Shown here piece by piece: positions 42,993 through 52,273 of a stretch of 64,000 bases of DNA (the first letter of the stretch is position 1; each line of letters begins with the position of its first letter). Origin of the DNA: Intestinibacter sp964449895 (lineage in GTDB: Bacteria; Bacillota; Clostridia; Peptostreptococcales; Peptostreptococcaceae); NCBI GenBank assembly GCA_964449895.1, contig CAYVBY010000007.1:1-64000 (forward strand), in the 5' to 3' direction. The notes beneath the pieces are model-generated. The model saw nothing but the letters and a program-made list of their open reading frames with translations, was not told where the DNA came from and did no database searches. The translations under genes were made by a program, and so were the position numbers.

Positions 42993-43511
42993 TTAATTTA
43001 TTCTGATAAAATAATCACCCATTTTTTTCATTTTAGGGTAGCAGAACTTTGATACTAATCCAACAAAAAATCCAGTTACTAAAGATGTTACTAACATAAA
43101 AGGCAAATAAGTTATCATTAATAAATTTTCAACTATTATACTTGCTACTAATAATTGTCCTATATTATGACCAATTGCTCCAACTATACTTACCCCTATT
43201 ATGGATAAACCTTTAATTTTACTAACTAAGTACATTAAAAGTAAACTTAAATACGCACCACCTATACTAAAAAGTAAATAAGACAAAGGTCCTGTAAACA
43301 TAGATGATAATATAACTCTAACAGTCACAATTATAAATGTTTCCTTTAATCCAAAAATCAGTAATGCAATTAAAGTTACTATATTAGTTAAACCTAATTT
43401 TGCTCCTGGAAAAAATACTATAAACGGATTTGGAATATATGTCTCCAGTATATATAAAATTAAGCTATAACCAACCATTAAGCCTAAAAAAGTCATCCTT
43501 CTTGTCTTCAT
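42993..43511 (-). CDS. Gx transporter family protein (HepT component I-like)
   Basis: A 172-residue membrane protein with five to six hydrophobic segments; FFPGAKLGLTNIVTLIALLIFG and GHNIGQLLVASII are typical of the Gx transporter family, often annotated heptaprenyl diphosphate synthase component I. Related to ECF S-components, so it may carry a small molecule. Function not established. Co-transcribed with the Spo0E-like gene. Confidence 0.85.
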   Translation of the reverse strand: MKTRRMTFLGLMVGYSLILYILETYIPNPFIVFFPGAKLGLTNIVTLIALLIFGLKETFIIVTVRVILSSMFTGPLSYLLFSIGGAYLSLLLMYLVSKIKGLSIIGVSIVGAIGHNIGQLLVASIIVENLLMITYLPFMLVTSLVTGFFVGLVSKFCYPKMKKMGDYFIRIN

Positions 43512-43616
43512 TGATTACATCTCCAAATTTATATTCATATACTAATATAATACAATATTTTTGGATAAATCTCTACTTTTTGTAGTTTTTTAGCAAAAAT
43601 TATAGGGTAAACTTAT

Positions 43617-43656
43617 ATTAAAATTTATTATTTATTTTTTTATAATAAATTTTAAT
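43617..43656. repeat. Perfect 15-bp inverted repeat upstream of feoA
   Basis: Arms 43617-43631 and 43642-43656 pair perfectly (ATTAAAATTTATTAT with ATAATAAATTTTAAT) around a T-rich loop. It is entirely A/T and could be a hairpin between the divergent genes. Confidence 0.5.
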
Positions 43657-43684
43657 ATTATAAACATGAAAGTAATTAGAAAAC

Positions 43685-43713
43685 TTGACTTTTTCTATCA
43701 GAATTATTAATAT
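43685..43713 (+). promoter_or_regulatory. Promoter of feoAB
   Basis: TTGACT at 43685-43690 and TAATAT at 43708-43713 are 17 bases apart. Confidence 0.68.
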
Positions 43714-43731
43714 ATAATTATAGTATTTTAT

Positions 43732-43750
43732 GATAATGAAACTCATTAGG
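43732..43750 (+). promoter_or_regulatory. Fur-like box of feoAB
   Basis: TAATGA and TCATTA form an inverted repeat around AAC within GATAATGAAACTCATTAGG, a partial match to the Fur consensus, between promoter and ribosome site. Confidence 0.68.
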
Positions 43751-43758
43751 AGGTATAA

Positions 43759-43980
43759 ATGATGACTGTTTACGATTTAAAAATTGGACAAAAAGGTACT
43801 ATTCATAATATAGATGGCGATATTCGCTTAGCAAAAAGATTATTTGCATTAGGATGTATAGATGGAACTGAAATATCAATAAAAAAAGTGGCTCCTTTTG
43901 GGGATCCAATAATTATAAACTTTAGAGGATTAGATTTAGCACTTAGAAAAAATGATGCTAAAAATATAAGTATTAAATAA
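43759..43980 (+). CDS. feoA: FeoA, ferrous iron transport accessory protein
   Basis: A 73-residue SH3-fold protein with the family pattern VYDLKIGQKGTIHNIDGD, KRLFALGCIDGTEISI and APFGDPIIINFRGLDLALRKNDA. It assists FeoB in Fe2+ uptake at the inner side of the membrane. AGGAGG precedes two adjacent ATG codons (43759 and 43762), either of which may be used. Thirteen bases separate it from feoB. Confidence 0.95.
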   Translation: MMTVYDLKIGQKGTIHNIDGDIRLAKRLFALGCIDGTEISIKKVAPFGDPIIINFRGLDLALRKNDAKNISIK

Positions 43981-43993
43981 AGAGGTGATGTAA

Positions 43994-45907
43994 TTGATTA
44001 ATGTAGCTCTGTTTGGTAATCCAAATGTAGGAAAAACAACAGTGTTCAATCTTCTTACTGGTTCTAATCAATATGTTGGAAACTGGCCAGGGGTTACTAT
44101 AGAGAAAAAAGAAGGTTATCTTAAGGATGATATTAAAATTATAGATTTACCTGGAATTTACGCTATGGATACTTTCTCAAATGAAGAAAAAGTATCTAAA
44201 TCTTTTTTAGAAAATGAAGATGTAGATGTAATTTTAAATATAGTAGATGCATCAAATTTATCTAGGAACTTATATTTAACTACTCAACTTATGGCATACA
44301 ATAAGCCTATAATTCTACTTTTAAATATGCTTGATTTGGCAGATGCAAAGGGAATTAAAATTGATTACGATAAATTATCAAAAGAGTTGGGAGTAAAAAT
44401 AGTTCCTATTATTGCGAAGAAAAAAAGTGGAACTGAAAACATAGAATCAGCAATTAGAGAATCTGTCAATAACAAAACATCATACATACAAGATTTTGGA
44501 AATGAAAGCCAAACTTATGAAAAAATAGATTCTATACTTGATAAATGTACAATATCTGATTCAACTCCTAAAAAAACACTTACAGATAAAATTGATGATA
44601 TTGCTCTTCATCCAATTTTAGCTTATCCATTATTTATAGGAATATTATTTTTATTATTTAAATTTACATTTGAATGGGTTGGAGGACCTTTACAAGAATT
44701 ATCTGGAAGTCTTATAGAAGAATATATCATTGCTCCAGTAGATGTACTTTTAGAAGGATCTACTCCTTGGTTTAGATCTCTAATAGTAGATGGTATACTT
44801 GGATCACTTGGTGGTACACTTCCATTTTATCCATTAATATTTATATTATTCCTAGGAATTTCAGTATTTGAAGATAGTGGATATATGTCTAGGGCGGCAT
44901 TTTTAATGGATAAAATAATGAGCAAAGTTGGTCTATCTGGTAAAGCATTTATACCAATGGTTATGGGTATGGGATGTGCATCTCCTGCCATAATGGCAAC
45001 TAGAACTTTAGAAAGTGAAAAAGATAGAAAAATAACTGCATTAATTGCTCCACTTATGACATGTGGTGCCAAATTACCAATATATGCATTATTTATAAGT
45101 ATATTCTTCAAGGAAACTGCAGCAATAGTAACAACATCTTTATATGTTCTTAGTATTATCGTTGCCATATTAGTAGCTTTAGTATTAAACAAAACTATTT
45201 ATAAATCAGAACTAGAACCTTTTGTATTAGAGCTTCCTGAATATAGAATTCCTACATTAAGTGCTCTACTTAAAAACGCTTGGAATAAATCAAAAGGATT
45301 CTTATACAAAGTTGTAACTGTAATGTTTGCTATGTCTGTTGTTATATGGGCATTATCTTCATTCAACTTTGGAGGATTTACAGAAAATATAAATGAAAGC
45401 TTTTTATCTTATATAGGAAAACTTATGGCTCCTGTATTTGCACCTCTTGGTTTTGCAGATTGGAGAATATCAGTTGCTTTAGTTACAGGACTTGGCGCTA
45501 AAGAAGTCGTTGTAAATACTTTATTAATATTATTTGGAGATTTATCAACTACACTTACTAGTATATTTACAGTAATTACAGCTTATACTTTCCTTATATT
45601 CTGTGCTTTATATACTCCATGTATAGCAACTTTAGCAACTATGAAAAAAGAATATGGATCTAAAATGATGTTTGCTTCTTTATTTTATCAATTTGGAGTT
45701 GCTTGGATTGTAGGATTTATATTTAATTTAGTTGGATCTTTAATAATATTTGGTAAAGCTAATTTATCAATTATGCAATTTGTAGCTTTCATTTTAGTAA
45801 TTGTATGTACTGTAATTTTCTTAAATTATTATTCTAAAAACAATAAAATGCACACACATCATTGCGATTGTTCTTCATGTACATCAAAATGTAGTAACGC
45901 TGAATAA
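43994..45907 (+). CDS. feoB: FeoB, ferrous iron transporter
   Basis: The GTP-dependent Fe2+ importer. The 637 residues start with a G domain (GNPNVGKT, DLPGIYAM), followed by a membrane domain with two Gate motifs (GCASPAIMATRT and the FCALYTPCIATLATM region). TTG 43994 is the start, with GAGGTG six bases before. The C-terminal tail HTHHCDCSSCTSKC is rich in His and Cys and may bind metal; that end varies in the family. It is shorter than E. coli FeoB, as usual in Clostridia. Confidence 0.96.
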   Translation: MINVALFGNPNVGKTTVFNLLTGSNQYVGNWPGVTIEKKEGYLKDDIKIIDLPGIYAMDTFSNEEKVSKSFLENEDVDVILNIVDASNLSRNLYLTTQLMAYNKPIILLLNMLDLADAKGIKIDYDKLSKELGVKIVPIIAKKKSGTENIESAIRESVNNKTSYIQDFGNESQTYEKIDSILDKCTISDSTPKKTLTDKIDDIALHPILAYPLFIGILFLLFKFTFEWVGGPLQELSGSLIEEYIIAPVDVLLEGSTPWFRSLIVDGILGSLGGTLPFYPLIFILFLGISVFEDSGYMSRAAFLMDKIMSKVGLSGKAFIPMVMGMGCASPAIMATRTLESEKDRKITALIAPLMTCGAKLPIYALFISIFFKETAAIVTTSLYVLSIIVAILVALVLNKTIYKSELEPFVLELPEYRIPTLSALLKNAWNKSKGFLYKVVTVMFAMSVVIWALSSFNFGGFTENINESFLSYIGKLMAPVFAPLGFADWRISVALVTGLGAKEVVVNTLLILFGDLSTTLTSIFTVITAYTFLIFCALYTPCIATLATMKKEYGSKMMFASLFYQFGVAWIVGFIFNLVGSLIIFGKANLSIMQFVAFILVIVCTVIFLNYYSKNNKMHTHHCDCSSCTSKCSNAE

Positions 45908-45925
45908 AAATTTAATTTACTATAA

Positions 45926-45968
45926 TAAAAAAACTGTCTATAGCTATTGCTATAAACAGTTTTTTTAG
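45926..45968. terminator. Terminator between feoB and htrA
   Basis: AAAAAACTGT with TATAGC pairs with GCTATA and ACAGTTTTTT. T-runs on both strands serve the two convergent genes. Confidence 0.92.
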
Positions 45969-45977
45969 TTTTATTTT

Positions 45978-47063
45978 TTAGAAAGTAACATTTAATTTTA
46001 TTTCTCTTCCATTTCTATTTACAGTTATTTTAGCACTATCTCCAGTAGTATAGTTATACAAATTCTTAGTTAAATCTGACATGTATTCTAATTCTGCATC
46101 ATCTATTTTAATTATTATATCTCCAGCTTCTATTCCTGCTCTAGCTGCTGCTGAACCTAATACAACTTCTGAAACATATACTCCTGATTCAGTACTTAAT
46201 CTTTCATCTGAATAATTTGCATAAGTAGCCGCATCTATACCTTTTATTCCTAATGTTACCTTTTCATAGCTGCCCTTTTGTATTACTGATTCTATTATTG
46301 ATTTTGCTGAATTTATAGGTATTGAAAATCCTAATCCTTCTCCTTCTGAAACCTTAGCTGTATTAACACCTATTACTTGACCACTTGAATTTAATAATGG
46401 ACCACCACTATTACCAGAATTTATACTAGCATCTGTTTGTATAAGGCCTGTCATAGTAGTCTCTGAAGTTGATATAGTTCTATCTAATCCACTTATTATA
46501 CCTTGTGTAACTGTACCTGCTAAATCAAGCCCATAAGGATTCCCTATAGCTATTGAAATGTCACCTATATTAACTTTATCACTATCTCCTAATTCAGCTG
46601 CTATAAGTCCTGTCTTATTAACTTTTACAATTGCTAAATCCATTTGTGAATCATACCATTCAACACTACCATCTACTGTATTACCATCATTAAATAATAC
46701 ACTTACAGTATCAGCTTCTCCATCTGATATAACATGTGAATTTGTAAGAATATAACCATTAGAATCAACTATTATACCTGTACCAACACCTGTTGACTGA
46801 GTTGGTATAGAAAAAAAGTTATCTCTACTAACTGTAGTTGTTGTTATACCTACTACAGAAGGCATAGCTTTATTACTTACAGCTTGATATACATTAAGAT
46901 CTTTTCCATCGTTATTTACAACTATTTGTGAATTTGCACCACTTCCTGATGCTCCATTTAAAATTCCTGTTTTATTGATTACTACTACAGTAAACAATGA
47001 ACTTAATACTGAACAAATTATAGCTACTATTACAATTAAACTTATACTTTTTTGTTTTGACAT
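45978..47063 (-). CDS. htrA: HtrA-like serine protease
   Basis: A membrane-anchored quality-control protease facing outside. The 361 residues have an N-terminal membrane helix (about 7-29), a trypsin-like domain with the triad His in ILTNSHVIS, Asp in MDLAIVKV and Ser in NSGNSGGPL, and one PDZ domain (about 270-361). ATG follows AGGAGGATGATTTT. Domain order matches HtrA/DegS-type proteins of Firmicutes. Confidence 0.95.
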   Translation of the reverse strand: MSKQKSISLIVIVAIICSVLSSLFTVVVINKTGILNGASGSGANSQIVVNNDGKDLNVYQAVSNKAMPSVVGITTTTVSRDNFFSIPTQSTGVGTGIIVDSNGYILTNSHVISDGEADTVSVLFNDGNTVDGSVEWYDSQMDLAIVKVNKTGLIAAELGDSDKVNIGDISIAIGNPYGLDLAGTVTQGIISGLDRTISTSETTMTGLIQTDASINSGNSGGPLLNSSGQVIGVNTAKVSEGEGLGFSIPINSAKSIIESVIQKGSYEKVTLGIKGIDAATYANYSDERLSTESGVYVSEVVLGSAAARAGIEAGDIIIKIDDAELEYMSDLTKNLYNYTTGDSAKITVNRNGREIKLNVTF

Positions 47064-47261
47064 AAAATCATCCTCCTATATTATATGAATACAATATCTT
47101 AATATTAAATAAATAATTTATTTTTATTTTTTATGATTTTATTATACAATTATAAACTTAAATTAAACTTAATAATTTTAAATTTTATTTAGTATTATTA
47201 CCTATTTATAATTTTTTAAATTTGTAATATTATAATAAAATGATAAAAAATATTAGTATAA

Positions 47262-47300
47262 ACTACTACCCTTAAATAATATCTTATTTAAGGGTAGTTT
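47262..47300 (-). terminator. Terminator of rtcB
   Basis: Arms 47265-47279 and 47284-47298 form a perfect 15-bp stem (ACTACCCTTAAATAA with its complement) around TATC. It ends six bases before the rtcB stop codon. Confidence 0.88.
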
Positions 47301-47303
47301 GTA

Positions 47304-48437
47304 TTAATTACTTTTGAAATTGTAGATTGGTTTTATTACTTCCTCAACTTCTATAGTTTCTCCTATGTTTTCCATTATTATATCTATTGATTTATATGCC
47401 TGTGGAGCCTCATCTAATGTTCCCATACTTACACATGTTGTATAAATGTTTTTCATAGAATCTCTATATTCATCTAAATCTAAATTATTTTTAGCTTGTC
47501 CTCTAGATAAAACTCTACCTGCACCATGTGGAGCAGAAAAATTCCAGTCAGGATTTCCCTTTCCTTTACCAATTAAAATTCCATCTCTCATATTAATTGG
47601 TATTAAAACTGTTTCTCCTTCTCGAGCCGATATAGCACCTTTTCTTAATATTTTACTTTCCATATCAATATAGTTATGTATACACTCTATTCTATTTTTT
47701 AATACATAATCTATAGTTTTATCAAGTATTTCTTTGTTTTGGTAAAGGCTAAGTATATCACTTAAAATCATTACTCTATTTATCTCTGCAAATCTTTGAG
47801 CTATTTCCATATCATGAAGATAATTATCTAATAATTCACCTTCTAAATAACATAAATCCTTTTGTAATTTTTTGCCTTCACATTGTCTTATAGCTAATTT
47901 TTGATAATATTCAGCTATTTGTTTTCCTAAATTTCTTGAACCTGTATGAACAATTAAAAAGAATTCTTCTTTACTATTTTTATCTATTTCTATAAAGTGA
48001 TTTCCTCCACCTAAAGTTCCAACAGATTTAAAAGCTCTATCTAAATCTATTTTTCCTAGACATTTTAACTCTCCCAAATCTAGTTTAAACTTTTTAAGTA
48101 GTAACTTTTCTCTAGATTTTTTATGAATATTAAACCCATGAGGCACATTTTTTCTTATTATATCATCCAATTTATCTAAATCTAAATTTTCTTCAACTTT
48201 AATACAAGCTACACCACAACCGATGTCAACTCCAACTAAATTAGGTACTACCTTATCTGATATTGTCAAAGTTGTACCAACTGTACAACCTTTACCCATA
48301 TGACAATCTGGCATTACTCTTATTTTACTGTCTTTTAAAAATTCTTGGTTACATAAAGCTATTATTTGACTTTGAGTTCCCCCATCTACCATATCTGTGT
48401 AAATTAGAGCGGTATTATATTTTCCATTTAATATCAT
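47304..48437 (-). CDS. rtcB: RtcB-family RNA ligase
   Basis: Joins RNA ends carrying 2',3'-cyclic phosphate or 3'-phosphate with 5'-OH, using GTP and Mn2+. The 377 residues contain MPDCHMGKGCTVGTTL, GVDIGCGV (metal ligands), GGGNHFIEI, HTGSRNLGK and APHGAGRVLSRGQAK with the histidine that takes the guanylate. No archease or RtcA gene is nearby, so the RNA partner is unknown. Stand-alone gene between htrA and pgi. Confidence 0.94.
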   Translation of the reverse strand: MILNGKYNTALIYTDMVDGGTQSQIIALCNQEFLKDSKIRVMPDCHMGKGCTVGTTLTISDKVVPNLVGVDIGCGVACIKVEENLDLDKLDDIIRKNVPHGFNIHKKSREKLLLKKFKLDLGELKCLGKIDLDRAFKSVGTLGGGNHFIEIDKNSKEEFFLIVHTGSRNLGKQIAEYYQKLAIRQCEGKKLQKDLCYLEGELLDNYLHDMEIAQRFAEINRVMILSDILSLYQNKEILDKTIDYVLKNRIECIHNYIDMESKILRKGAISAREGETVLIPINMRDGILIGKGKGNPDWNFSAPHGAGRVLSRGQAKNNLDLDEYRDSMKNIYTTCVSMGTLDEAPQAYKSIDIIMENIGETIEVEEVIKPIYNFKSN

Positions 48438-48738
48438 ATTATCACACTCCTTATATATTAAATTATCTCATATAGAAATCTATAAAAGTTAAAAAGATAT
48501 AAGAAAATAAAACTTGAAAAGAAAATAGGTATATATGCTTATCACATAATAATTATGAAAAGATATTCATATAATGAATTTTTTTAATTCTTACCCGTTA
48601 TTCTAGCTTAAAATATTTTAAAAATCAAGAATATTCTTTATAAATCTATAAATTTTTATTAAATAAAAAAATCTGGAGAGAATCATTTATATAATTGAAT
48701 CTCTCCAGATTTTTGTTGCTTAAAATATTAATTAAATA
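48438..48738. other. Spacer between rtcB and pgi
   Basis: Holds the rtcB promoter region and the pgi terminator (48666-48715). No supported ORF. Confidence 0.5.
48666..48715 (-). terminator. Terminator of pgi
   Basis: AAAAATCTGGAGAG and CTCTCCAGATTTTT form a 14-bp stem extended by GATTCA pairing inside; the minus strand ends in a T-run. Confidence 0.93.
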
Positions 48739-50085
48739 TTATAATCTTTTTTCTAATTCTTCTTTTTCTTTTTCATAGCCTGGTTTTCCAAGTAAAGCAA
48801 ACATGTTTTTCTTGTATGCTTCAACACCTGGTTGGTTAAATGGATTAACACCTAGTAAGTACCCACTTAAACCACAAGCTTTCATAAAGAAGTAAGCCAT
48901 ATAACCAAAGTTATATATGTCTAATTTTTCTATATTTATTATTAAGTTAGGAACTTGACCATCATTATGAGCTAATACAGTTCCTTGTAATGCTTTATGA
49001 TTTACATAATCTAGACCTTTTCCAGCTAAGTAGTTTAATCCATCTAAGTTAGCTTCATCAGCTTCTATTTTTATATCTTTTCTTGGTGTCTCTACATTTA
49101 TAACTGTTTCAAATAATATTCTCTTACCATCTTGAACATATTGTCCCATAGAATGTAAGTCAGTTGAGAAATCTACTGATGCTGGGAAGATACCTTTTTG
49201 ATCTTTTCCTTCACTTTCTCCGTATAATTGTTTCCACCATTCACTTGTATAGTGTAAATTTGGTTCATAATTTACAAGTAATTCTATATCTTTACCTTTT
49301 CTATGTAATATATTTCTTATTACAGCATATTGATATGCGTAGTTATTTTCTATAACATCTGTTGAGAAATCTTCTCTTGCATCTGCCATACCTTTCATCA
49401 TTTCATCTATATCAAGTCCAGCTGCAGCTATTGGAAGTAAACCAACTGCTGTCATAACAGAGAATCTTCCCCCTATATTATCTGGTATAACAAAAGTTTC
49501 ATATCCTTGTTCATCTGCTAACTGTCTAAGAGCACCTTTTTTAGCATCTGTTGTTGCATATATTCTTTTAGCTGCTTCTTCTTTTCCATATTTCTTTTCT
49601 AATAAATCTTTTAATATTCTAAATGCTATAGCAGGTTCTGTAGTAGTTCCTGATTTTGATATTACATTTAGAGAAAAATCTTTACCATCTATTAATTCTA
49701 TTAAATCAACTAAGTAAGAAGAACTTATACTATTTCCTACAAAGTAAACTTCTGGAGCATTTCTTTTTTCTTTTGATATACTATTTCTGAAATTATGTGA
49801 ACACATTTCTATAGCAGCTCTTGCCCCTAAATATGATCCTCCTATACCTATTACTAATAGTACATCAGAATCAGATTTTATTTTTTCTGCTGCTTTTTTT
49901 ATTCTAGAAAATTCTTCCTTATCATAATCAGCTGGCCAATCTATCCAACCTAAAAAGTCATTTCCTAATCCTGTTTTTTCATGAAGTTGATTGTGTGCAA
50001 CTGTAACATAAGGTTGCATTGCATTTATTTCTTCTATATTTAAAAATCCTAATGCTTTACTATAATCTAAATTTAATTTATTCAT
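48739..50085 (-). CDS. pgi: Glucose-6-phosphate isomerase
   Basis: Interconverts glucose-6-phosphate and fructose-6-phosphate. The 448-residue form is typical of Gram-positives: GIGGSYLGARAA, SKSGTTTEPA, GGRFSVMTAVGLLPIA with the catalytic glutamate region in LYGESEGKDQKG. RBS AAAAAGGGGAGATTCGT. A possible CcpA (cre) site lies about 150 bases upstream. Confidence 0.97.
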   Translation of the reverse strand: MNKLNLDYSKALGFLNIEEINAMQPYVTVAHNQLHEKTGLGNDFLGWIDWPADYDKEEFSRIKKAAEKIKSDSDVLLVIGIGGSYLGARAAIEMCSHNFRNSISKEKRNAPEVYFVGNSISSSYLVDLIELIDGKDFSLNVISKSGTTTEPAIAFRILKDLLEKKYGKEEAAKRIYATTDAKKGALRQLADEQGYETFVIPDNIGGRFSVMTAVGLLPIAAAGLDIDEMMKGMADAREDFSTDVIENNYAYQYAVIRNILHRKGKDIELLVNYEPNLHYTSEWWKQLYGESEGKDQKGIFPASVDFSTDLHSMGQYVQDGKRILFETVINVETPRKDIKIEADEANLDGLNYLAGKGLDYVNHKALQGTVLAHNDGQVPNLIINIEKLDIYNFGYMAYFFMKACGLSGYLLGVNPFNQPGVEAYKKNMFALLGKPGYEKEKEELEKRL

Positions 50086-50237
50086 ACGAATCTCCCCTTT
50101 TTAAAGTTACCCTTTTTATTATAATCTTTTCTAATCATTTTGAATTATAACATATTTTTTCAATCTATAAAACATCAAAAACTTGCAAACTAAAGATTAT
50201 TTTTCTCTTTTTGATAGTATTTTTTAATATGTTTTAT

Positions 50238-50252
50238 ATGAAAACGATATCT
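50238..50252 (-). promoter_or_regulatory. Possible CcpA (cre) site before pgi
   Basis: ATGAAAACGATATCT fits the relaxed cre consensus WTGNAANCGNWNNCW at all fixed positions. It lies 150 bases before the pgi start. A single short match in AT-rich DNA is weak evidence. Confidence 0.35.
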
Positions 50253-50344
50253 TTTCCCATTTTGTAATTACAAATGCTTTTTTAAGTATCATTTATTACA
50301 AAAAAGTTCAAAAATAAAGTTATTACACAAACAAATGCTAATAA

Positions 50345-50400
50345 AAATATAATCATCTACTATTTTTTAATAAATATAATTTTCTATGTTTTATAAAATA
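50345..50400 (+). repeat. Dispersed repeat, degenerate copy H (right half)
   Basis: AAATATAATCATCTACTATT followed by TATAATTTTCTATGTTTTATAAAATA aligns with the right hairpin of copies A to D, with several changes. The left hairpin is absent. Confidence 0.5.
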
Positions 50401-50440
50401 AAAAAACATGTAATTTATATTAAAATTACATGTTCTTTAT
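50401..50440 (-). terminator. Terminator of the Na/Pi cotransporter gene
   Basis: AACATGTAATTT and AAATTACATGTT pair over 12 bases; TTTTTTTATTTT follows on the minus strand. Confidence 0.92.
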
Positions 50441-50447
50441 TTAAGTA

Positions 50448-52076
50448 TTATTTATCTCCTACTTTTTGTTGAATAACTTTCTCTGCTATATTAGATGCAT
50501 GGTCAGCTATTCTTTCTAGATTTGTTAATATTTCTAGATATACAACACCATTATCTATACTACAAAGGTTATTATTTAATCTTCTCATATGATTTACTCT
50601 ACATGATTCTTCCATTATATCAACTTGTTCTTCCATTTTTATAACTTTAAATGCTAAGTTTACATCTGATGTAGCTAAAGCTTCTAATGCATAAGTATAA
50701 GCTGACATAACTTTATTATACATGTCATTAATTTCATTTTGACCTTGTTCAGAGAATAAAATTTCTCCTTCTTTCATTGTTTGTGCTACTTCTGATAAGT
50801 TTTCAGCATGATCACCTATTCTTTCAATATCATTTACCACATTGAATAAAACATCTACTGTTTCACGGTCATCATCACCTAATGGAGCCTTAGATAATTT
50901 TAATAAATAATTTAATATTATTTTTTGTAATTCATTTATTAAATGTTCTAATTTTGAAGTTTTTTCTATTCCTTCTATAGAACCTTCTAATATAGCTTCC
51001 ATAGCATATTCCACACTATCTCTAGCTTTTGAACCCATTCTCGATACTTCTTTCATTGTACTTGCTAAAGCTATTGGTGGAGTTTGAATCATTCTATCAT
51101 CTATATACTTAATAACTTTATTTTCATCTTCATCTGAACCATCTTTGCTATCTGGAACTATTTTCATAGCTAATTTAACTATTAATTTATTACATGGTAA
51201 TAATATAATTGTAGAAACTACATTGAATATAGTATGTACATTGGCAATTTGTCTAGCAACATTACCTGGATCTAATGCTACAACAATTTGTACTACAAAT
51301 CTATTTAATAATAATAAGAATATAATAGTTCCTAAAATATTAAAAATTAAATGTATAGTAGCTGCTCTTTTCGCATTTTTATTTGCACCAATACTTGATA
51401 TTAATGAAGTTACACAAGTACCTATATTTTGTCCATATAATATTGGCAATGCAGATGCAAGTGGTACTAAACCTTGAGAAGCTAAAACTACAAGCATACC
51501 CATTGCAGCTGATGAACTTTGAATTATAGCAGTTATCCCAAATCCTAATAAAAGACCTAATAATGGATATTTACCGAATGTAGTTAATAAATCTGTAAAT
51601 CCTTTATATTCAGCAAGTGGATTTACTGCTGATTTCATAGATTCCATACCTGTAAATAATAAACCAAAACCTATGAATACTTCTCCAATATGTTTATATT
51701 TTTCATTACCTCCAAATAGATATAATATAATACCGATTCCTAAAGCAGCTGGAGCTAATCCTGTTAAATCAAATGATACTATTTGAGCTGTTATAGTTGT
51801 ACCTATATTAGCACCCATTATTACGCCAACAGCTTGTGGAAGCCCCATAAGACCTGCATTAACAAATCCTACTACCATTACAGTTGTAGCACTAGAACTT
51901 TGAATAACAGCTGTTACTGCCGCTCCAAGAAGAACTCCCATAAATACATTTTTTGTTAATAATTCAATAATTGTTTTCATTTTAGATCCTGCTACTTTTT
52001 CTAGAGATTCTCCCATAAGGTTCATCCCATATAAAAACAGACCTAAACCACCTAAAAGACTTATAACGATTTGCAC
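50448..52076 (-). CDS. Na+/phosphate cotransporter with PhoU-like domain
   Basis: A 542-residue membrane protein of the NptA/PNaS family. The membrane part has two QSSSA repeats (AVIQSSSATTVMVVGFVNAGL and AIIQSSSAAMGMLVVLA), each in a helical hairpin; residues about 340-540 are a PhoU-like helical domain (NDIERIGDHAENLSE, LTNLERIADHASNIAEKV). The start is GTG 52076: AGGAGGAAGAAA upstream is the ribosome site, although the frame stays open through it. Confidence 0.93.
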   Translation of the reverse strand: MQIVISLLGGLGLFLYGMNLMGESLEKVAGSKMKTIIELLTKNVFMGVLLGAAVTAVIQSSSATTVMVVGFVNAGLMGLPQAVGVIMGANIGTTITAQIVSFDLTGLAPAALGIGIILYLFGGNEKYKHIGEVFIGFGLLFTGMESMKSAVNPLAEYKGFTDLLTTFGKYPLLGLLLGFGITAIIQSSSAAMGMLVVLASQGLVPLASALPILYGQNIGTCVTSLISSIGANKNAKRAATIHLIFNILGTIIFLLLLNRFVVQIVVALDPGNVARQIANVHTIFNVVSTIILLPCNKLIVKLAMKIVPDSKDGSDEDENKVIKYIDDRMIQTPPIALASTMKEVSRMGSKARDSVEYAMEAILEGSIEGIEKTSKLEHLINELQKIILNYLLKLSKAPLGDDDRETVDVLFNVVNDIERIGDHAENLSEVAQTMKEGEILFSEQGQNEINDMYNKVMSAYTYALEALATSDVNLAFKVIKMEEQVDIMEESCRVNHMRRLNNNLCSIDNGVVYLEILTNLERIADHASNIAEKVIQQKVGDK

Positions 52077-52273
52077 TTTCTTCCTCCTTAAAATAATCAA
52101 ATTTTATTTATATGTTTTTAAGTTATATTTTCTTCATTTTTATAATTTAAGATTATATCTCAATTATTTTTAATGAATCATAATAGCTACATATCTATTT
52201 TATAATTTTGATACTATAAACATCAATAGTTTTTATATTTTTTTAAATTTTATATAATATAAAACAAATATTT

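Larger units (their letters stand above)
50086..50447. other. Spacer between pgi and the Na/Pi cotransporter gene
   Basis: Contains the pgi promoter region with a cre-like site, a degenerate dispersed repeat (50345-50400) and the terminator of the cotransporter gene. No supported ORF. Confidence 0.5.

Noticed and set aside
42802..42996. Plus-strand ORF of 64 codons
   Set aside because: It is the complement of the Spo0E-like gene, has no ribosome site and a composition of a reverse-strand shadow.
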